From the NCBI GenBank assembly GCA_002400885.1, contig NVRM01000001.1:1-63946 (forward strand): a stretch of 63,946 nucleotides of DNA, read 5' to 3'. A program made the position numbers and the translations under genes. This document shows positions 33,967 through 43,007 of the stretch, piece by piece; the stretch's first letter is position 1; every line of letters starts with the position of its first letter. This stretch comes from Flavobacteriaceae bacterium. GTDB lineage: Bacteria; Bacteroidota; Bacteroidia; Flavobacteriales; Flavobacteriaceae. The notes below the pieces were generated by a model. That model was not told where the DNA came from and did not search any database. It saw only the letters and a list, made by a program, of their open reading frames with translations.

Positions 33967-35106
33967 ATGAATACTATATATTTTGACAATGCGGCTACAA
34001 CACCTATTATTTCAGAAGTGATTGAGGTTGTGAGTGAATCCATGAGAACTAACTTTGGGAACCCGTCCTCTACACATAAATTAGGTCGTACGGCTAAGTC
34101 TGCAGTGGAAACGGTTCGTAAAACTATTGCGAAATATTTAAACGTTTCATCTAGTGAAATTATTTTTACTGCAGGAGGTAGTGAAGCCGATAATTTGATT
34201 TTAAGAAATGCCGTTGTAAATTTAGGAGTGCGGACGATTATCTCTTCTAAAATAGAACATCATGCGGTATTGCACACGATTGCACAATTAAAAAGAGACT
34301 TTGATATTCAAGTACTAGATGTGAATGTAGATGAATTTGGCGTAGTGGATTACAATCACTTGGTACATTTGATGTCAAACGCAGAAACAAAAGTATTGGT
34401 GAGTTTAATGTATATCAATAACGAAATAGGAACCTTATTAGATTTGAAAAAAATAGGAGGATTGTGCGAACAACACGGCGCTCTTTTTCATTCGGATACA
34501 GTACAAGGTGTCGCACATTTTAAGATAGATTTAAAGGAGACACCTGTTGATTTCATGGTAGCCAGTGCGCATAAATTTCACGGACCTAAAGGCGTAGGGT
34601 TTGCCTATGTCAAAAAAGGCTTTGGGATTGCTCCAATACTACATGGAGGTGAACAAGAAAAAGGGGCGAGAGCTGGAACAGAGAACGTACATTCCATTGT
34701 TGGAATGGGAAGTGCCTTGCAATTAGGCTGTGATCAAATAGCGGAAGAAACCATTTATATACAATCCTTAAAAGATTATTTTATAGCTGCGTTAAACAGT
34801 AATTTTGAGGGAATCGCTTATAATGGGAACTCAGATGATGCTGCTAAAACGAGCCATATTATTTTAAACGTTCGTTTTCCAAAGAATTATGCGATGATGT
34901 TATTTAATTTGGACTTAAAAGGAATTGCTGCTTCGGGTGGTAGTGCCTGTCAGAGTGGGTCTAATAAAGGATCTCATGTATTGAACACCATTTTGTCTGC
35001 AGAAAATGCGGAGAAAACCTCGGTACGGTTTTCGTTTAGTAAACTGAATACTACAGCAGAAATAGATACAGTTATTGAAGTTTTAAAAGGTATTATCAAT
35101 AAATAA
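33967..35106 (+). CDS. Cysteine desulfurase (NifS/IscS family)
   Basis: The 379-residue class V PLP enzyme takes sulfur from cysteine for iron-sulfur clusters or tRNA thiolation. IYFDNAATTPI is the typical N-terminus, and the PLP lysine is K203 in ASAHKFHGPKG. The sulfur-accepting Cys is C328 in GGSACQSGS, on a short loop of the NifS/IscS type. No iscU or suf gene lies beside it, so the partner is unknown. The frame extends upstream to 33619 but that part runs over the lipoprotein gene, so the ATG at 33967 is chosen. Confidence 0.93.
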   Translation: MNTIYFDNAATTPIISEVIEVVSESMRTNFGNPSSTHKLGRTAKSAVETVRKTIAKYLNVSSSEIIFTAGGSEADNLILRNAVVNLGVRTIISSKIEHHAVLHTIAQLKRDFDIQVLDVNVDEFGVVDYNHLVHLMSNAETKVLVSLMYINNEIGTLLDLKKIGGLCEQHGALFHSDTVQGVAHFKIDLKETPVDFMVASAHKFHGPKGVGFAYVKKGFGIAPILHGGEQEKGARAGTENVHSIVGMGSALQLGCDQIAEETIYIQSLKDYFIAALNSNFEGIAYNGNSDDAAKTSHIILNVRFPKNYAMMLFNLDLKGIAASGGSACQSGSNKGSHVLNTILSAENAEKTSVRFSFSKLNTTAEIDTVIEVLKGIINK

Positions 35107-35118
35107 TACCTTTTAAAA
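35081..35118. terminator. Perfect 16-bp hairpin over the stop of the cysteine desulfurase
   Basis: TTTTAAAAGGTATTAT pairs with ATAATACCTTTTAAAA around CAATAA. The stop codon lies in the second arm. It has no long T-run after it but U-rich ends, so it probably serves as terminator for both convergent genes. Confidence 0.6.
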
Positions 35119-35127
35119 CGGTTTGAG

Positions 35128-36264
35128 TTATTCTAATTTTTTGTAAAACTGCATTTTATAATCTGGGAGTAACTCTGGATAGCCAATTTTGATTAAATCT
35201 TTTAGCACATAATCAGGGCGTATTGCGGCCAATTCGTAATAGATAAGCCCTCCTGTGGCTCCTTTGGTATTGACAAAAGTATAGACTTGATTTTTTTTGT
35301 AGGCATCAAATTCTTTGAAAATTCCATTCCCATTACCTAAAAGTTCCATGGTATTGTAAAAGCTAGGCGTCAACCAGATGTCGATGTCTTTGGCTTGCTC
35401 AAAAACTTCCTCTACATTATAAGAAAGGCTACCGCTTCCTTTGGTGTTTTTAAACACATAATCTAGGTTGGCGTCTTTTAAAAATTGAGCCTCGTAACTT
35501 TCGCCTCTTGGATTGTTCCATATGTCTTTAAAAGGACCTCCTGATAACACACGTTTTTGATGCGTAGTGTTTTTTACCAATTTTTTTGCGGCCAAATAAT
35601 TTTTCTCAATTTGATTAAAAATACTATCGGCACGTTTTTCTTGCCCCAATAGCACACCAAAGAATTTTATCCATTCTGCTTTTCCCAAAGGGGTCGATTC
35701 TAGCCAGTCACCATTATAGATAATTGGAACCTCCATTTTTTGAATGATGTCAAAATTTCGATGATTTCCTTTGACCGAAAAAGCGATCATTAATTGGGGA
35801 TTTAAGTCCAATAATATTTCTGTGTTTATCTGTTGTTCTCCTCCAATATCAATGATTTTTTTTGCATCAATAAGTGCCCTTGTTTTTACAGATGAAACAT
35901 ATTTAGTGTCCGGAAATCCGACGATTTTATCTTCAGAATTCAACAATTCTATCATCGGGATATGCGTAGTGCTGGTAGGGATAAATCGCAGGAGAGGAGC
36001 TTGAATATAATCCGTTTTTTTATGTTCTTTTGCGATGATGGCTCCTTCTTTATAGACATAGAATGAAATAGCTTTGTCAGCTCCTTGAAAAGGTGCAGAT
36101 ATTTCTATTCTTGTATAGTTATCAACAGGATAAATACGGAACCCTTTTGCGTATTTAATAGACTGATTGGTTTCTTTTGGTTTTTGTTTCTCTACATTTT
36201 CCTTGCATGAGGAGATTGTCAGTAACAGTAACGATAGACTAAGTAGTATTTTAATGTTTTTCAT
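35128..36264 (-). CDS. btuF: BtuF-like ABC transporter substrate-binding lipoprotein
   Basis: The 378-residue protein has a lipoprotein signal ending LLLTISSC. The periplasmic-binding fold of class III (iron-siderophore and B12) proteins follows, with INTEILLDLNPQLMIAF and the central helix of that family. It follows cobS by 43 bases in the B12 operon, so it probably binds cobalamin or cobinamide and hands it to an inner-membrane ABC importer. No btuC or btuD gene lies in this window. Iron-siderophore binding is the alternative reading. Confidence 0.85.
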   Translation of the reverse strand: MKNIKILLSLSLLLLTISSCKENVEKQKPKETNQSIKYAKGFRIYPVDNYTRIEISAPFQGADKAISFYVYKEGAIIAKEHKKTDYIQAPLLRFIPTSTTHIPMIELLNSEDKIVGFPDTKYVSSVKTRALIDAKKIIDIGGEQQINTEILLDLNPQLMIAFSVKGNHRNFDIIQKMEVPIIYNGDWLESTPLGKAEWIKFFGVLLGQEKRADSIFNQIEKNYLAAKKLVKNTTHQKRVLSGGPFKDIWNNPRGESYEAQFLKDANLDYVFKNTKGSGSLSYNVEEVFEQAKDIDIWLTPSFYNTMELLGNGNGIFKEFDAYKKNQVYTFVNTKGATGGLIYYELAAIRPDYVLKDLIKIGYPELLPDYKMQFYKKLE

Positions 36265-36307
36265 AAATTAGTTGTTGATAAAAATATGGACGTCTGTTAA
36301 ATGGGGG

Positions 36308-37096
36308 TTATACCGCTAATTGACAGCTGTAAATACAGAGAATTTTCCAAAAAGCGAGCATGCTTAAGTAAAAAACAATCTCTACAACTTGTTGGGTGGC
36401 ACCTGCGCAATCTCCAGTATGACCTCCAATCCATTTCTTAAAAAATTGCGCCATTAAATAGGTGGCAATTGCACAAGGAATGAGGACTATAAAGACGGTG
36501 ATTTCTTGAAATAATAACAGAGGTAACAACCCGAAAACACTATTTAATAAGAGCGATTTTAACTGCATATTATCTGCCGAAGGTTTCTCTTTTCCGCTGC
36601 CGTCATCTCTTACATAAGGCAATTTGTAAATCAGAATAGTTGCAAAAAAACGACTGATGGAATGTCCAGCAATCAACATAAAAACAACCTGGATCCCATG
36701 AATATTTTGCAAGCTTAAAAACTTAGTAGCCAGTAGAAATATCAATCCGACGGTGCCATAAGTTCCCAAGCGAGAATCTTTCATGATGGTTAAGATTTTT
36801 TCTTTTGTCCATCCTCCGCCAAAACCGTCCAACATGTCCGCAAAACCATCTTCATGAAAAGCACCTGTAATCCAAATAGTTCCCATCATACTTAAAAGTA
36901 GTGCCAAATCTTGGCCGAAAAGATAGCTTGCTCCGTAATATATAGCACCTCCAAAGGCCCCCACTATAATGCCAACTAAGGCAAAATAGCGCGTGCTTTT
37001 GTTTAAAAGATCTTTAGAATGATCTACCCAATGGGGGCAGGGAATTCGCGTAAAAAACATGATTGCGGTTAAAAATATGTCAAACTCTTTTTTCAT
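36308..37096 (-). CDS. cobS: Adenosylcobinamide-GDP ribazoletransferase CobS
   Basis: This integral membrane enzyme joins alpha-ribazole to adenosylcobinamide-GDP to complete cobalamin. The 262-residue protein has several hydrophobic helices and the usual motifs: FFTRIPCPHW near the start, FHEDGFADMLDGFGGGWTKEKIL with the acidic residues for Mg2+, KDSRLGTYGTVGL, and HTGDCAGATQQVVE near the end. It lies between cobT and btuF. Confidence 0.94.
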   Translation of the reverse strand: MKKEFDIFLTAIMFFTRIPCPHWVDHSKDLLNKSTRYFALVGIIVGAFGGAIYYGASYLFGQDLALLLSMMGTIWITGAFHEDGFADMLDGFGGGWTKEKILTIMKDSRLGTYGTVGLIFLLATKFLSLQNIHGIQVVFMLIAGHSISRFFATILIYKLPYVRDDGSGKEKPSADNMQLKSLLLNSVFGLLPLLLFQEITVFIVLIPCAIATYLMAQFFKKWIGGHTGDCAGATQQVVEIVFYLSMLAFWKILCIYSCQLAV

Positions 37097-37172
37097 AATA
37101 TAGCGTATTTAAAAAACCATGCTTACGTGTATAGTAATAAAGTCTTTTGTCTTGTTAAATATAGGTAAATAC

Positions 37173-38213
37173 TTATTCTTTATTACTTACACCTGCTTGC
37201 TCAAAACTAGCCATTTGTTCAAGAAAATTCACAGCGGCACGGATGATTGGTAAAGCAAGTGCAGCTCCAGTTCCTTCTCCCAAGCGAAGGCCTAAATTTA
37301 GGATAGGTTCTGCGTTTAAATAGTTCAACATTTTTTGATGTCCTTGTTCATTTGATGCATGAGCATACAAACAATAATCCAAGATCTTTTTATCCATAGA
37401 TTGTGCAATTAACAAGGCACTTGTCACGATAAAACCATCTACTAAAATAACCATCTTACGAGCGGCGGCTTCTAACATGGCTCCACAAATCATTGCGATT
37501 TCAAAACCACCATAAGTGGCAAGAATTTCTGTCGGATTGTTTAATGTTCCATGTGTTTTTTGAACCGCTTCCAAGGCCGTTATTTTTTTTATCATTCCTG
37601 CATCATTTTGACCTGTTCCATTTCCTGCACAATCAGCGACAGGGATGTTTAAAATACTGCTCATAAGTAAGGATGCAGAAGAGGTGTTAGAAATACCCAT
37701 TTCTCCAAAAGCAATCAAATTACAGCCGTTTTCGTGAATGGAAGCTACAATTTGGCGGCCTTTTAAAAGAGCCAAATCCAATTGCTCCGTGCTCATTGCA
37801 GGAACTTCATAATAGTTTTGTGTTCCCTTGGCTATCTTTGCATCGATAAGTTGGTCACTTGCTGGGAAATCAAAATTCACACCCGCATCTACCACTTTTA
37901 AATCCATCCCATTCTGACCACAAAATGCGTTGATAGCAGCACCTCCTTGTAGAAAATTAAGCACCATTTGAGCGGTTACTTCCTGTGGATACTGACTTAC
38001 CAATCCTGTAGTTGCAATCCCGTGATCCCCTGCAAAAACTACCATGGTAGGATTTGTAAGCACTGGGCTTAGGGTGTTTTGAATACAACCAATCTGACAC
38101 GCAATACTTTCTAAAGTACCTAAAGAACCCTGTGGTTTTGTTTTAAAGTCAATTTTGTGTTGTAATGCTTTTTCAATCTTTTTATCAAGCGGTGTAATGT
38201 GAAACTGTGTCAT
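37173..38213 (-). CDS. cobT: Nicotinate-nucleotide--dimethylbenzimidazole phosphoribosyltransferase CobT
   Basis: The enzyme activates the lower ligand base of B12 as alpha-ribazole phosphate. The 346-residue protein has the expected length. MVVFAGDHGIATTGLVSQYP lies near the start, GEMGISNTSSASLL in the centre, and RLGEGTGAALALPIIRAAV carries the catalytic Glu at the C-terminus. The longer frame to 38297 overlaps cobU, so the ATG at 38213 is chosen. It begins 2 bases after the cobU stop. Confidence 0.95.
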   Translation of the reverse strand: MTQFHITPLDKKIEKALQHKIDFKTKPQGSLGTLESIACQIGCIQNTLSPVLTNPTMVVFAGDHGIATTGLVSQYPQEVTAQMVLNFLQGGAAINAFCGQNGMDLKVVDAGVNFDFPASDQLIDAKIAKGTQNYYEVPAMSTEQLDLALLKGRQIVASIHENGCNLIAFGEMGISNTSSASLLMSSILNIPVADCAGNGTGQNDAGMIKKITALEAVQKTHGTLNNPTEILATYGGFEIAMICGAMLEAAARKMVILVDGFIVTSALLIAQSMDKKILDYCLYAHASNEQGHQKMLNYLNAEPILNLGLRLGEGTGAALALPIIRAAVNFLEQMASFEQAGVSNKE

Positions 38214-38215
38214 AA

Positions 38216-38722
38216 TTATTCTTTTATTTTTAAAGGGATTCCTGACACCATAAAAGTGGCAGTTTTTGCTTTTTTTGCGATGTATTGATTTACCCAACCT
38301 TGCAATTCGGTAAATTTTCTAGCCATGTGATTTTGGGCATGTACTCCCATTCCTATTTCATTGGAAATGATATAAATAACACTGTCTATCTCATCCAGTT
38401 TATCGATTTCATCTTTGGCAAATTGTAGTGATTTTTCTACATTATTATCAAAATCTAAGTACAGATTTGTAATCCATAAAGTGACACAATCCAATAATAC
38501 AACCTGATTTTTAGGAGTAGCTTTGGCTAAGTGAACCTCCTCTTCAATATTAATCCATTGAGGACCTCTCTCGTTTTTATGTCGTTGAATGCGCGCTTTA
38601 AAATCATCGTCCCAACAACGTGCAGTGGCTAAATAGACGGGGGTTTTAGAAAGATTTTCTACCAAACCTTGGGCGTAAGAACTTTTTCCTGATCTTTCGC
38701 CTCCAGAAATATAATGTATCAT
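38216..38722 (-). CDS. cobU: Adenosylcobinamide kinase/guanylyltransferase CobU (CobP)
   Basis: The bifunctional enzyme phosphorylates adenosylcobinamide and attaches GMP. The 168-residue protein has the P-loop GGERSGKSSYAQ near residue 7, ATARCWDDDFKARIQRHKNER with the guanylylated His, LLDCVTLWITNL and IYIISNEIGMGVHAQN. It heads the run cobU-cobT-cobS-btuF, which allows salvage of incomplete corrinoids. No enzymes for de novo corrin ring synthesis are visible here. Confidence 0.95.
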   Translation of the reverse strand: MIHYISGGERSGKSSYAQGLVENLSKTPVYLATARCWDDDFKARIQRHKNERGPQWINIEEEVHLAKATPKNQVVLLDCVTLWITNLYLDFDNNVEKSLQFAKDEIDKLDEIDSVIYIISNEIGMGVHAQNHMARKFTELQGWVNQYIAKKAKTATFMVSGIPLKIKE

Positions 38723-38808
38723 TATTTAGGGCTTTAATTATCCTACAAATATTGTAAGTTTTTTGTTAAGATTCCTATGATTTTAAACATCTTTTCAATT
38801 TTATAAAG

Positions 38809-38816
38809 TATCTTTG
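38809..38816 (+). promoter_or_regulatory. -7 element TATCTTTG upstream of the riboswitch
   Basis: Matches TAnnTTTG, 7 bases before the riboswitch P1 helix, in the place expected for its transcription start. Confidence 0.6.
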
Positions 38817-38822
38817 CCCTGT

Positions 38823-38997
38823 ATTTGGTTTCAATTCTGATGATTTCAGAGAAGAAATAAAAGGGAATTCGGTGTCAATCCGAAGCTGTACCCGCAACTG
38901 TAAGCCAATCCGTTTAGGAACGTTTTTACGAGATAACCACTGCTTGAAGAGAGCGGGAAGGATGTGAAAATTACGCAAGCCAGGAGACCTACCAAAT
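38823..38997 (+). promoter_or_regulatory. Cobalamin (B12) riboswitch
   Basis: The leader holds the conserved landmarks of the cobalamin riboswitch. P1 is ATTTGGT (38823-38829) with ACCAAAT (38991-38997). The core is GGGAATTCGGTG and CAATCCGAAGCTGTACCCGC, and the B12 box is GCAAGCCAGGAGACCTACC near 38975-38993. It should turn off expression of the following B12 receptor when adenosylcobalamin or methylcobalamin is plentiful. Confidence 0.93.
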
Positions 38998-39038
38998 CAA
39001 TATTAATTTTAGAGACTTTCGGGAAGAAAGGTTTGGTT

Positions 39039-40904
39039 ATGAATAAATATACGATTACTTCAATTTTACTAATGACATTGGGCTCTTTGTTTGCACAGAA
39101 CAAAAAAGTAGAACAATTGGAAGAGGTATTGCTGCCTTCTAGTAAATTAACAACCTATTCTGTAGGTTTTAAAATCACAACATTCAACGATTCTATTTTA
39201 AAATCAAACCATCAAAGTTTGAGCGCGTTGTTGCAAACCACATCATCCATCTATTTTAAAAGCTATGGAGTTGCCATGTTATCATCACCTTCATTTAGAG
39301 GGACTGGATCAAGTCATACCGCAGTGTTGTGGAATGGTATTCCGGTGAATTCCACCTTGAATGGACAAACCGATTTTAACATGATTAATTCTGTGTCTAT
39401 CGATGAAATGACGGTGAGAGCTGGGGGTGGAAGCATCCTTTTTGGAAGTGGTGCTATAGGTGGAAGTATTCACTTAAAAAATAAAATTGATTTTAAGCGT
39501 CAACAAAGCCATCTTTTATCGAGTTCTTATGGGAGTTATAATACCTATAAAGTAAATTACAGGTTTAAAACAAGTACCAATAAAAGCTTTGCACAAATTG
39601 GATTTGGAAGAATGTCCTCGGACAATGATTATAAATACTGGGACACTGACGATTACAATAATAATGGAGATTTTTTCAATAATAATCTAAATGCCGTAGT
39701 TGGTTTTAAGTTAAGTGACACCCATTTGTTGAGCCTGTTTTTGGATGGAACCCAGTCGGAAAGAGGCCTGTCTAACACACTGACAGCACCTTCAGAATCC
39801 AAGCAAGATGATGTGAATTACAAAATATTATTGGAATGGAAGTACACGAAAAGAAGATTGGTTTCTACATTAAAATTGGCCTATCTCTACGATGAATTTA
39901 CCTATTTTGCCAAGCGTTCCTCTCCAAATTTTTATTCTGAAGGAAATTCAAAGAACAGTTTGTTAAAATACCAATTGGATTATAAGCTAACTACGAAAAT
40001 AAAGCTGCTTTCCGGAATTGATTTGAGTTATACCAAGGGTGATGGAGATAGTTTGGATGGGGTTAGTAGAAGGAGTTATTCCTTATATTCCATGTTAAAT
40101 CATCGTGTAACACATCGTTTTCATTATGATGTTTCAGTACGAAAAGAATTTTCAAATAGCTTTGATATTCCCTTTTTAATGGGGATAGATGCTGCCTATA
40201 CTCGTGGTGATTTTGTGTATAAAATAAATGCATCTAAAAATTATAGGGTTCCTACGTTTAACGATTTATTTTGGAACGTATTGGGAAACCCAGATTTAAA
40301 ACCAGAATCTTCGCTACAAGGAGAGCTGGGGATCGCACTGAATAAGAAGTGGATTCAGGCTACGGTAAATACCTTTTATATTTCCTCTCGTGATTTGATT
40401 AAATGGTCGCCAAATAGTAGCGTAGATGTTGAGAATGGCGCCGGTGGAGGTGTAGGAGCATGGACACCTAAAAACATTGATAAAGCGGCCAATTACGGGC
40501 TAGAACTAGGGCTTAAGAATACATTTTCTGTTTTTAACGTACAGCTATCATCGGAGTTAAACTACAGTCATACCATTGCGCAAGATATCGTAAAAAAGAA
40601 ACAATTGATGTATGTGCCAAAAAATAAAATAAACTATAAATTATCCGCTCAGCATAATAGTATTTCAGGGTCTTATCACGTGTTGTTTCATGGTAAAAGC
40701 TTTACAACTACCGATAATTCATATTTTGTACCGGGTTATTCTTTACATAATATAAGTTTAAATTATACCCTAAAAGGCTTGAAAAACGTTCAGCCTGTTT
40801 TAGGACTTCAAGTAAATAACATCTATAATAAACACTATGCGGTTATCAGTTATCGACCGATGCCTGGAACCAATTATCAATTTCAAATACTAATTAAAAT
40901 TTAA
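39039..40904 (+). CDS. btuB: TonB-dependent vitamin B12 receptor (BtuB-like)
   Basis: The 621-residue outer-membrane protein begins with a signal peptide ending SLFAQ. A TonB box-like QLEEVLLPSS comes next, then a plug domain (FRGTGSSHTAVLWNGIPVNSTLNGQTDFN, with the NGIP motif) and a beta-barrel to the aromatic C-terminus. The riboswitch in front and the B12 salvage operon behind it make cobalamin the likely ligand. The longer frame from 38964 lies in the riboswitch and is rejected. Confidence 0.92.
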   Translation: MNKYTITSILLMTLGSLFAQNKKVEQLEEVLLPSSKLTTYSVGFKITTFNDSILKSNHQSLSALLQTTSSIYFKSYGVAMLSSPSFRGTGSSHTAVLWNGIPVNSTLNGQTDFNMINSVSIDEMTVRAGGGSILFGSGAIGGSIHLKNKIDFKRQQSHLLSSSYGSYNTYKVNYRFKTSTNKSFAQIGFGRMSSDNDYKYWDTDDYNNNGDFFNNNLNAVVGFKLSDTHLLSLFLDGTQSERGLSNTLTAPSESKQDDVNYKILLEWKYTKRRLVSTLKLAYLYDEFTYFAKRSSPNFYSEGNSKNSLLKYQLDYKLTTKIKLLSGIDLSYTKGDGDSLDGVSRRSYSLYSMLNHRVTHRFHYDVSVRKEFSNSFDIPFLMGIDAAYTRGDFVYKINASKNYRVPTFNDLFWNVLGNPDLKPESSLQGELGIALNKKWIQATVNTFYISSRDLIKWSPNSSVDVENGAGGGVGAWTPKNIDKAANYGLELGLKNTFSVFNVQLSSELNYSHTIAQDIVKKKQLMYVPKNKINYKLSAQHNSISGSYHVLFHGKSFTTTDNSYFVPGYSLHNISLNYTLKGLKNVQPVLGLQVNNIYNKHYAVISYRPMPGTNYQFQILIKI

Positions 40905-40909
40905 GAATA

Positions 40910-42001
40910 ATGAACATTAAAAAAATGCTACTTACAGTCGTTGCAGCGACACTGTTACTAACGTCTTGTAATAATGAAACAGACATACCTGTGTACACGC
41001 CAAGAGGTGATTATGAAGGTGGAGTATTAGTGGTTAACGAAGGTCCTTTCCAAAATGGATCAGGTACAGTTACCTATGTTTCAAATGATTTGTTAGAATC
41101 GACAGATGCTATTTATAAGGCAGAAAACACGGAGGATATAGGGAATATCCTACAATCTATGGTTTTGTATGGCAATCAAGCTTTTCTTGTGGTAAATAAT
41201 TCTCATAAAATAAAAGTCGTAAACCGCTTTACTTTTATCAAGGAAGGTACCATTGATGAACATTTAGTAAATCCTCGTTATGCCGTTGTGGTAAACGAAA
41301 ATTTATATGTTTCTAACTGGGGAGATGCTGCTAAAGAAACAGGAAGTTTTATTGCTGTTTTTGATGTAAATACATTGGCTTTCAAATCAAGTATTCCTGT
41401 TTCTTTTGGTCCTGAGAAAATGCAAGTAATTGGGGATATGATCTATGTTGCTCATGCTGGATCTAGATTTATTAAAGCTGATAAATCATATGAGTATAAT
41501 AATATAATCTCTGTTATTAATTCAAAATTAAGTACCGTGGAAACTGAGATTGAAGTTGCCTTTGTTCCTAACTCAATGGGAGTTGATAATGAAAATAATC
41601 TTTGGGTTCTTTGTGGTGGTGTTCCTTCGTGGACAGGTGCTGAAACCGATGGTTTTTTGTATAAAATTAATTCTATAAGTGATGAGGTGGATACAACATA
41701 TAAATTTGAAGGAACGCATCCTATTCACTTAACTATAGATGGTTCAAATATTTTGTATGCTGTTAGTTCTAGTGTATACAAGATGCATACTTCATCTGCA
41801 TTATTGCCATTGGACGTTTATATTGAAACAGAGGCGAAATCGTTATATGGTTTAAAAGCAAGTAATGGATTTTTGTTTGTAACAGATGCTAAGGATTATG
41901 CAAGTGCTGGTAGCTTAGTGATATATAACCATATCAGTAAAGAGAAACTAAATACAGTTGCTACGGGGATCATTCCAAGTGGAATCTACTTTAACAACTA
42001 A
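40910..42001 (+). CDS. BtuG-like surface lipoprotein (beta-propeller, DUF5074)
   Basis: The 363-residue lipoprotein has a signal ending LLLTSC and a repeated beta-propeller pattern (SGTVTYVSND, YVSNWGDAA, YVAHAGSR, LWVLCGG, LFVTDAKDYASAGSLVIYN), like the YncE/DUF5074 propellers. In Bacteroides the BtuG lipoprotein sits on top of the BtuB barrel and captures cobalamin with very high affinity. Its place directly after btuB (5 bases) under the riboswitch supports that role. It could also be a generic propeller. Confidence 0.82.
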   Translation: MNIKKMLLTVVAATLLLTSCNNETDIPVYTPRGDYEGGVLVVNEGPFQNGSGTVTYVSNDLLESTDAIYKAENTEDIGNILQSMVLYGNQAFLVVNNSHKIKVVNRFTFIKEGTIDEHLVNPRYAVVVNENLYVSNWGDAAKETGSFIAVFDVNTLAFKSSIPVSFGPEKMQVIGDMIYVAHAGSRFIKADKSYEYNNIISVINSKLSTVETEIEVAFVPNSMGVDNENNLWVLCGGVPSWTGAETDGFLYKINSISDEVDTTYKFEGTHPIHLTIDGSNILYAVSSSVYKMHTSSALLPLDVYIETEAKSLYGLKASNGFLFVTDAKDYASAGSLVIYNHISKEKLNTVATGIIPSGIYFNN

Positions 42002-42024
42002 ATTATTTAGTGAGTTGCTCTTTT

Positions 42025-42065
42025 AAAAAAAGCGCTAAAATCTATTGATTTTAGCGCTTTTTTTG
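42025..42065 (+). terminator. Terminator after the BtuG-like gene
   Basis: A 12-bp perfect stem AGCGCTAAAATC/GATTTTAGCGCT with a TATT loop is followed by a T-run. Confidence 0.9.
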
Positions 42066-42212
42066 TTATTGAATTAGTTGTTTACGCAACTGTTATTATA
42101 AAATACGTCCATAAATAAAGGAAGACATAAATTGTTTTGGGCTATACATCAAGTATCATTATAATGTACAGTTTTTTTGGTATCGTCTCTTTACTTCCGT
42201 AGTGTTCTATAA

Positions 42213-43007
42213 CTATAATAATTGCAAAGTTACAAAATAGGCCAAATGGTCCGAGATTTCGCCAGTATTTATAACTGTTGAACTTATTATTTTCCACTTA
42301 TTTGGTGGATACACCATGATATAATCTATTTTAATATTAGGAGCATTAGAAGGATATGTTGCGGTGGGTGAACACTGTGTATCTGTAAGTTTCCAATTGT
42401 TTTTTAATTGCTGTATGGGTTCACTATTTGGCACTGCGTTAAGATCTCCTATCAAGATTTTAGGAAGGCTATCATTGCAAAATAGCTTGTTTATAAATTG
42501 AGACTGAACCAAGCGTAGCTTATCTGATTTTGCATGGTCTAAATGGGTGTTTATGACTTGTATTTCATGTTGGTCAATAAGACTGTTTACCGCGATTAAT
42601 ATTCTTGACTCTCGGTACCTTTTGTTAGGCAGACGATGTTGTATCGTTTTTTTTAAACGGTGTTTAGAGAGTAGGGCAAGACCGTATGCTCCTTTGTTAA
42701 AATCTATTGCTTTTCCAAATAGGGAGCTCATATTTGTACGAGCAGCGAGCAGGTTACTAAAATCAGTAAAATTACTTCTTTCGGTCTTAAGATCTACTTC
42801 TTGTAAACCTACAAAATCGGGTTGTAAATTTTTTATAAGTGCTGCAATAGAAGCAATATTCCCGTCTCCATGAGTGTTTTCTCCATGGTAAATATTAAAA
42901 GAAAGTATCTTTATCGTCGGTTTTTGTGCCTGTTGTTGACTCGTCGCAATATGGCATGTAAAGATAAGTAAGGCAAAAGAGACACTTATTTTTCTCAGGG
43001 TGCTCAT
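42213..43007 (-). CDS. Exported endonuclease/exonuclease/phosphatase (EEP) family protein
   Basis: The 264-residue protein has a signal peptide (a Cys in LLIFTC gives a weak lipobox alternative) and all EEP landmarks: FNIYHGENTHG, GLQEVDLKTERSN, INTHLDHAKSDKL, GDLNAVPNSEP and SDHLAYFV. Such exported EEP proteins are phosphodiesterases or nucleases of uncertain substrate. It is the last gene of the glycan operon and overlaps the sulfatase stop by 4 bases (ATGA). I infer a linked role but cannot name the substrate. Confidence 0.85.
   Translation of the reverse strand: MSTLRKISVSFALLIFTCHIATSQQQAQKPTIKILSFNIYHGENTHGDGNIASIAALIKNLQPDFVGLQEVDLKTERSNFTDFSNLLAARTNMSSLFGKAIDFNKGAYGLALLSKHRLKKTIQHRLPNKRYRESRILIAVNSLIDQHEIQVINTHLDHAKSDKLRLVQSQFINKLFCNDSLPKILIGDLNAVPNSEPIQQLKNNWKLTDTQCSPTATYPSNAPNIKIDYIMVYPPNKWKIISSTVINTGEISDHLAYFVTLQLL

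Noticed and set aside
38964-39038. Upstream extension of the B12 receptor frame
   Set aside because: It lies mostly inside the riboswitch and the signal peptide begins at 39039.
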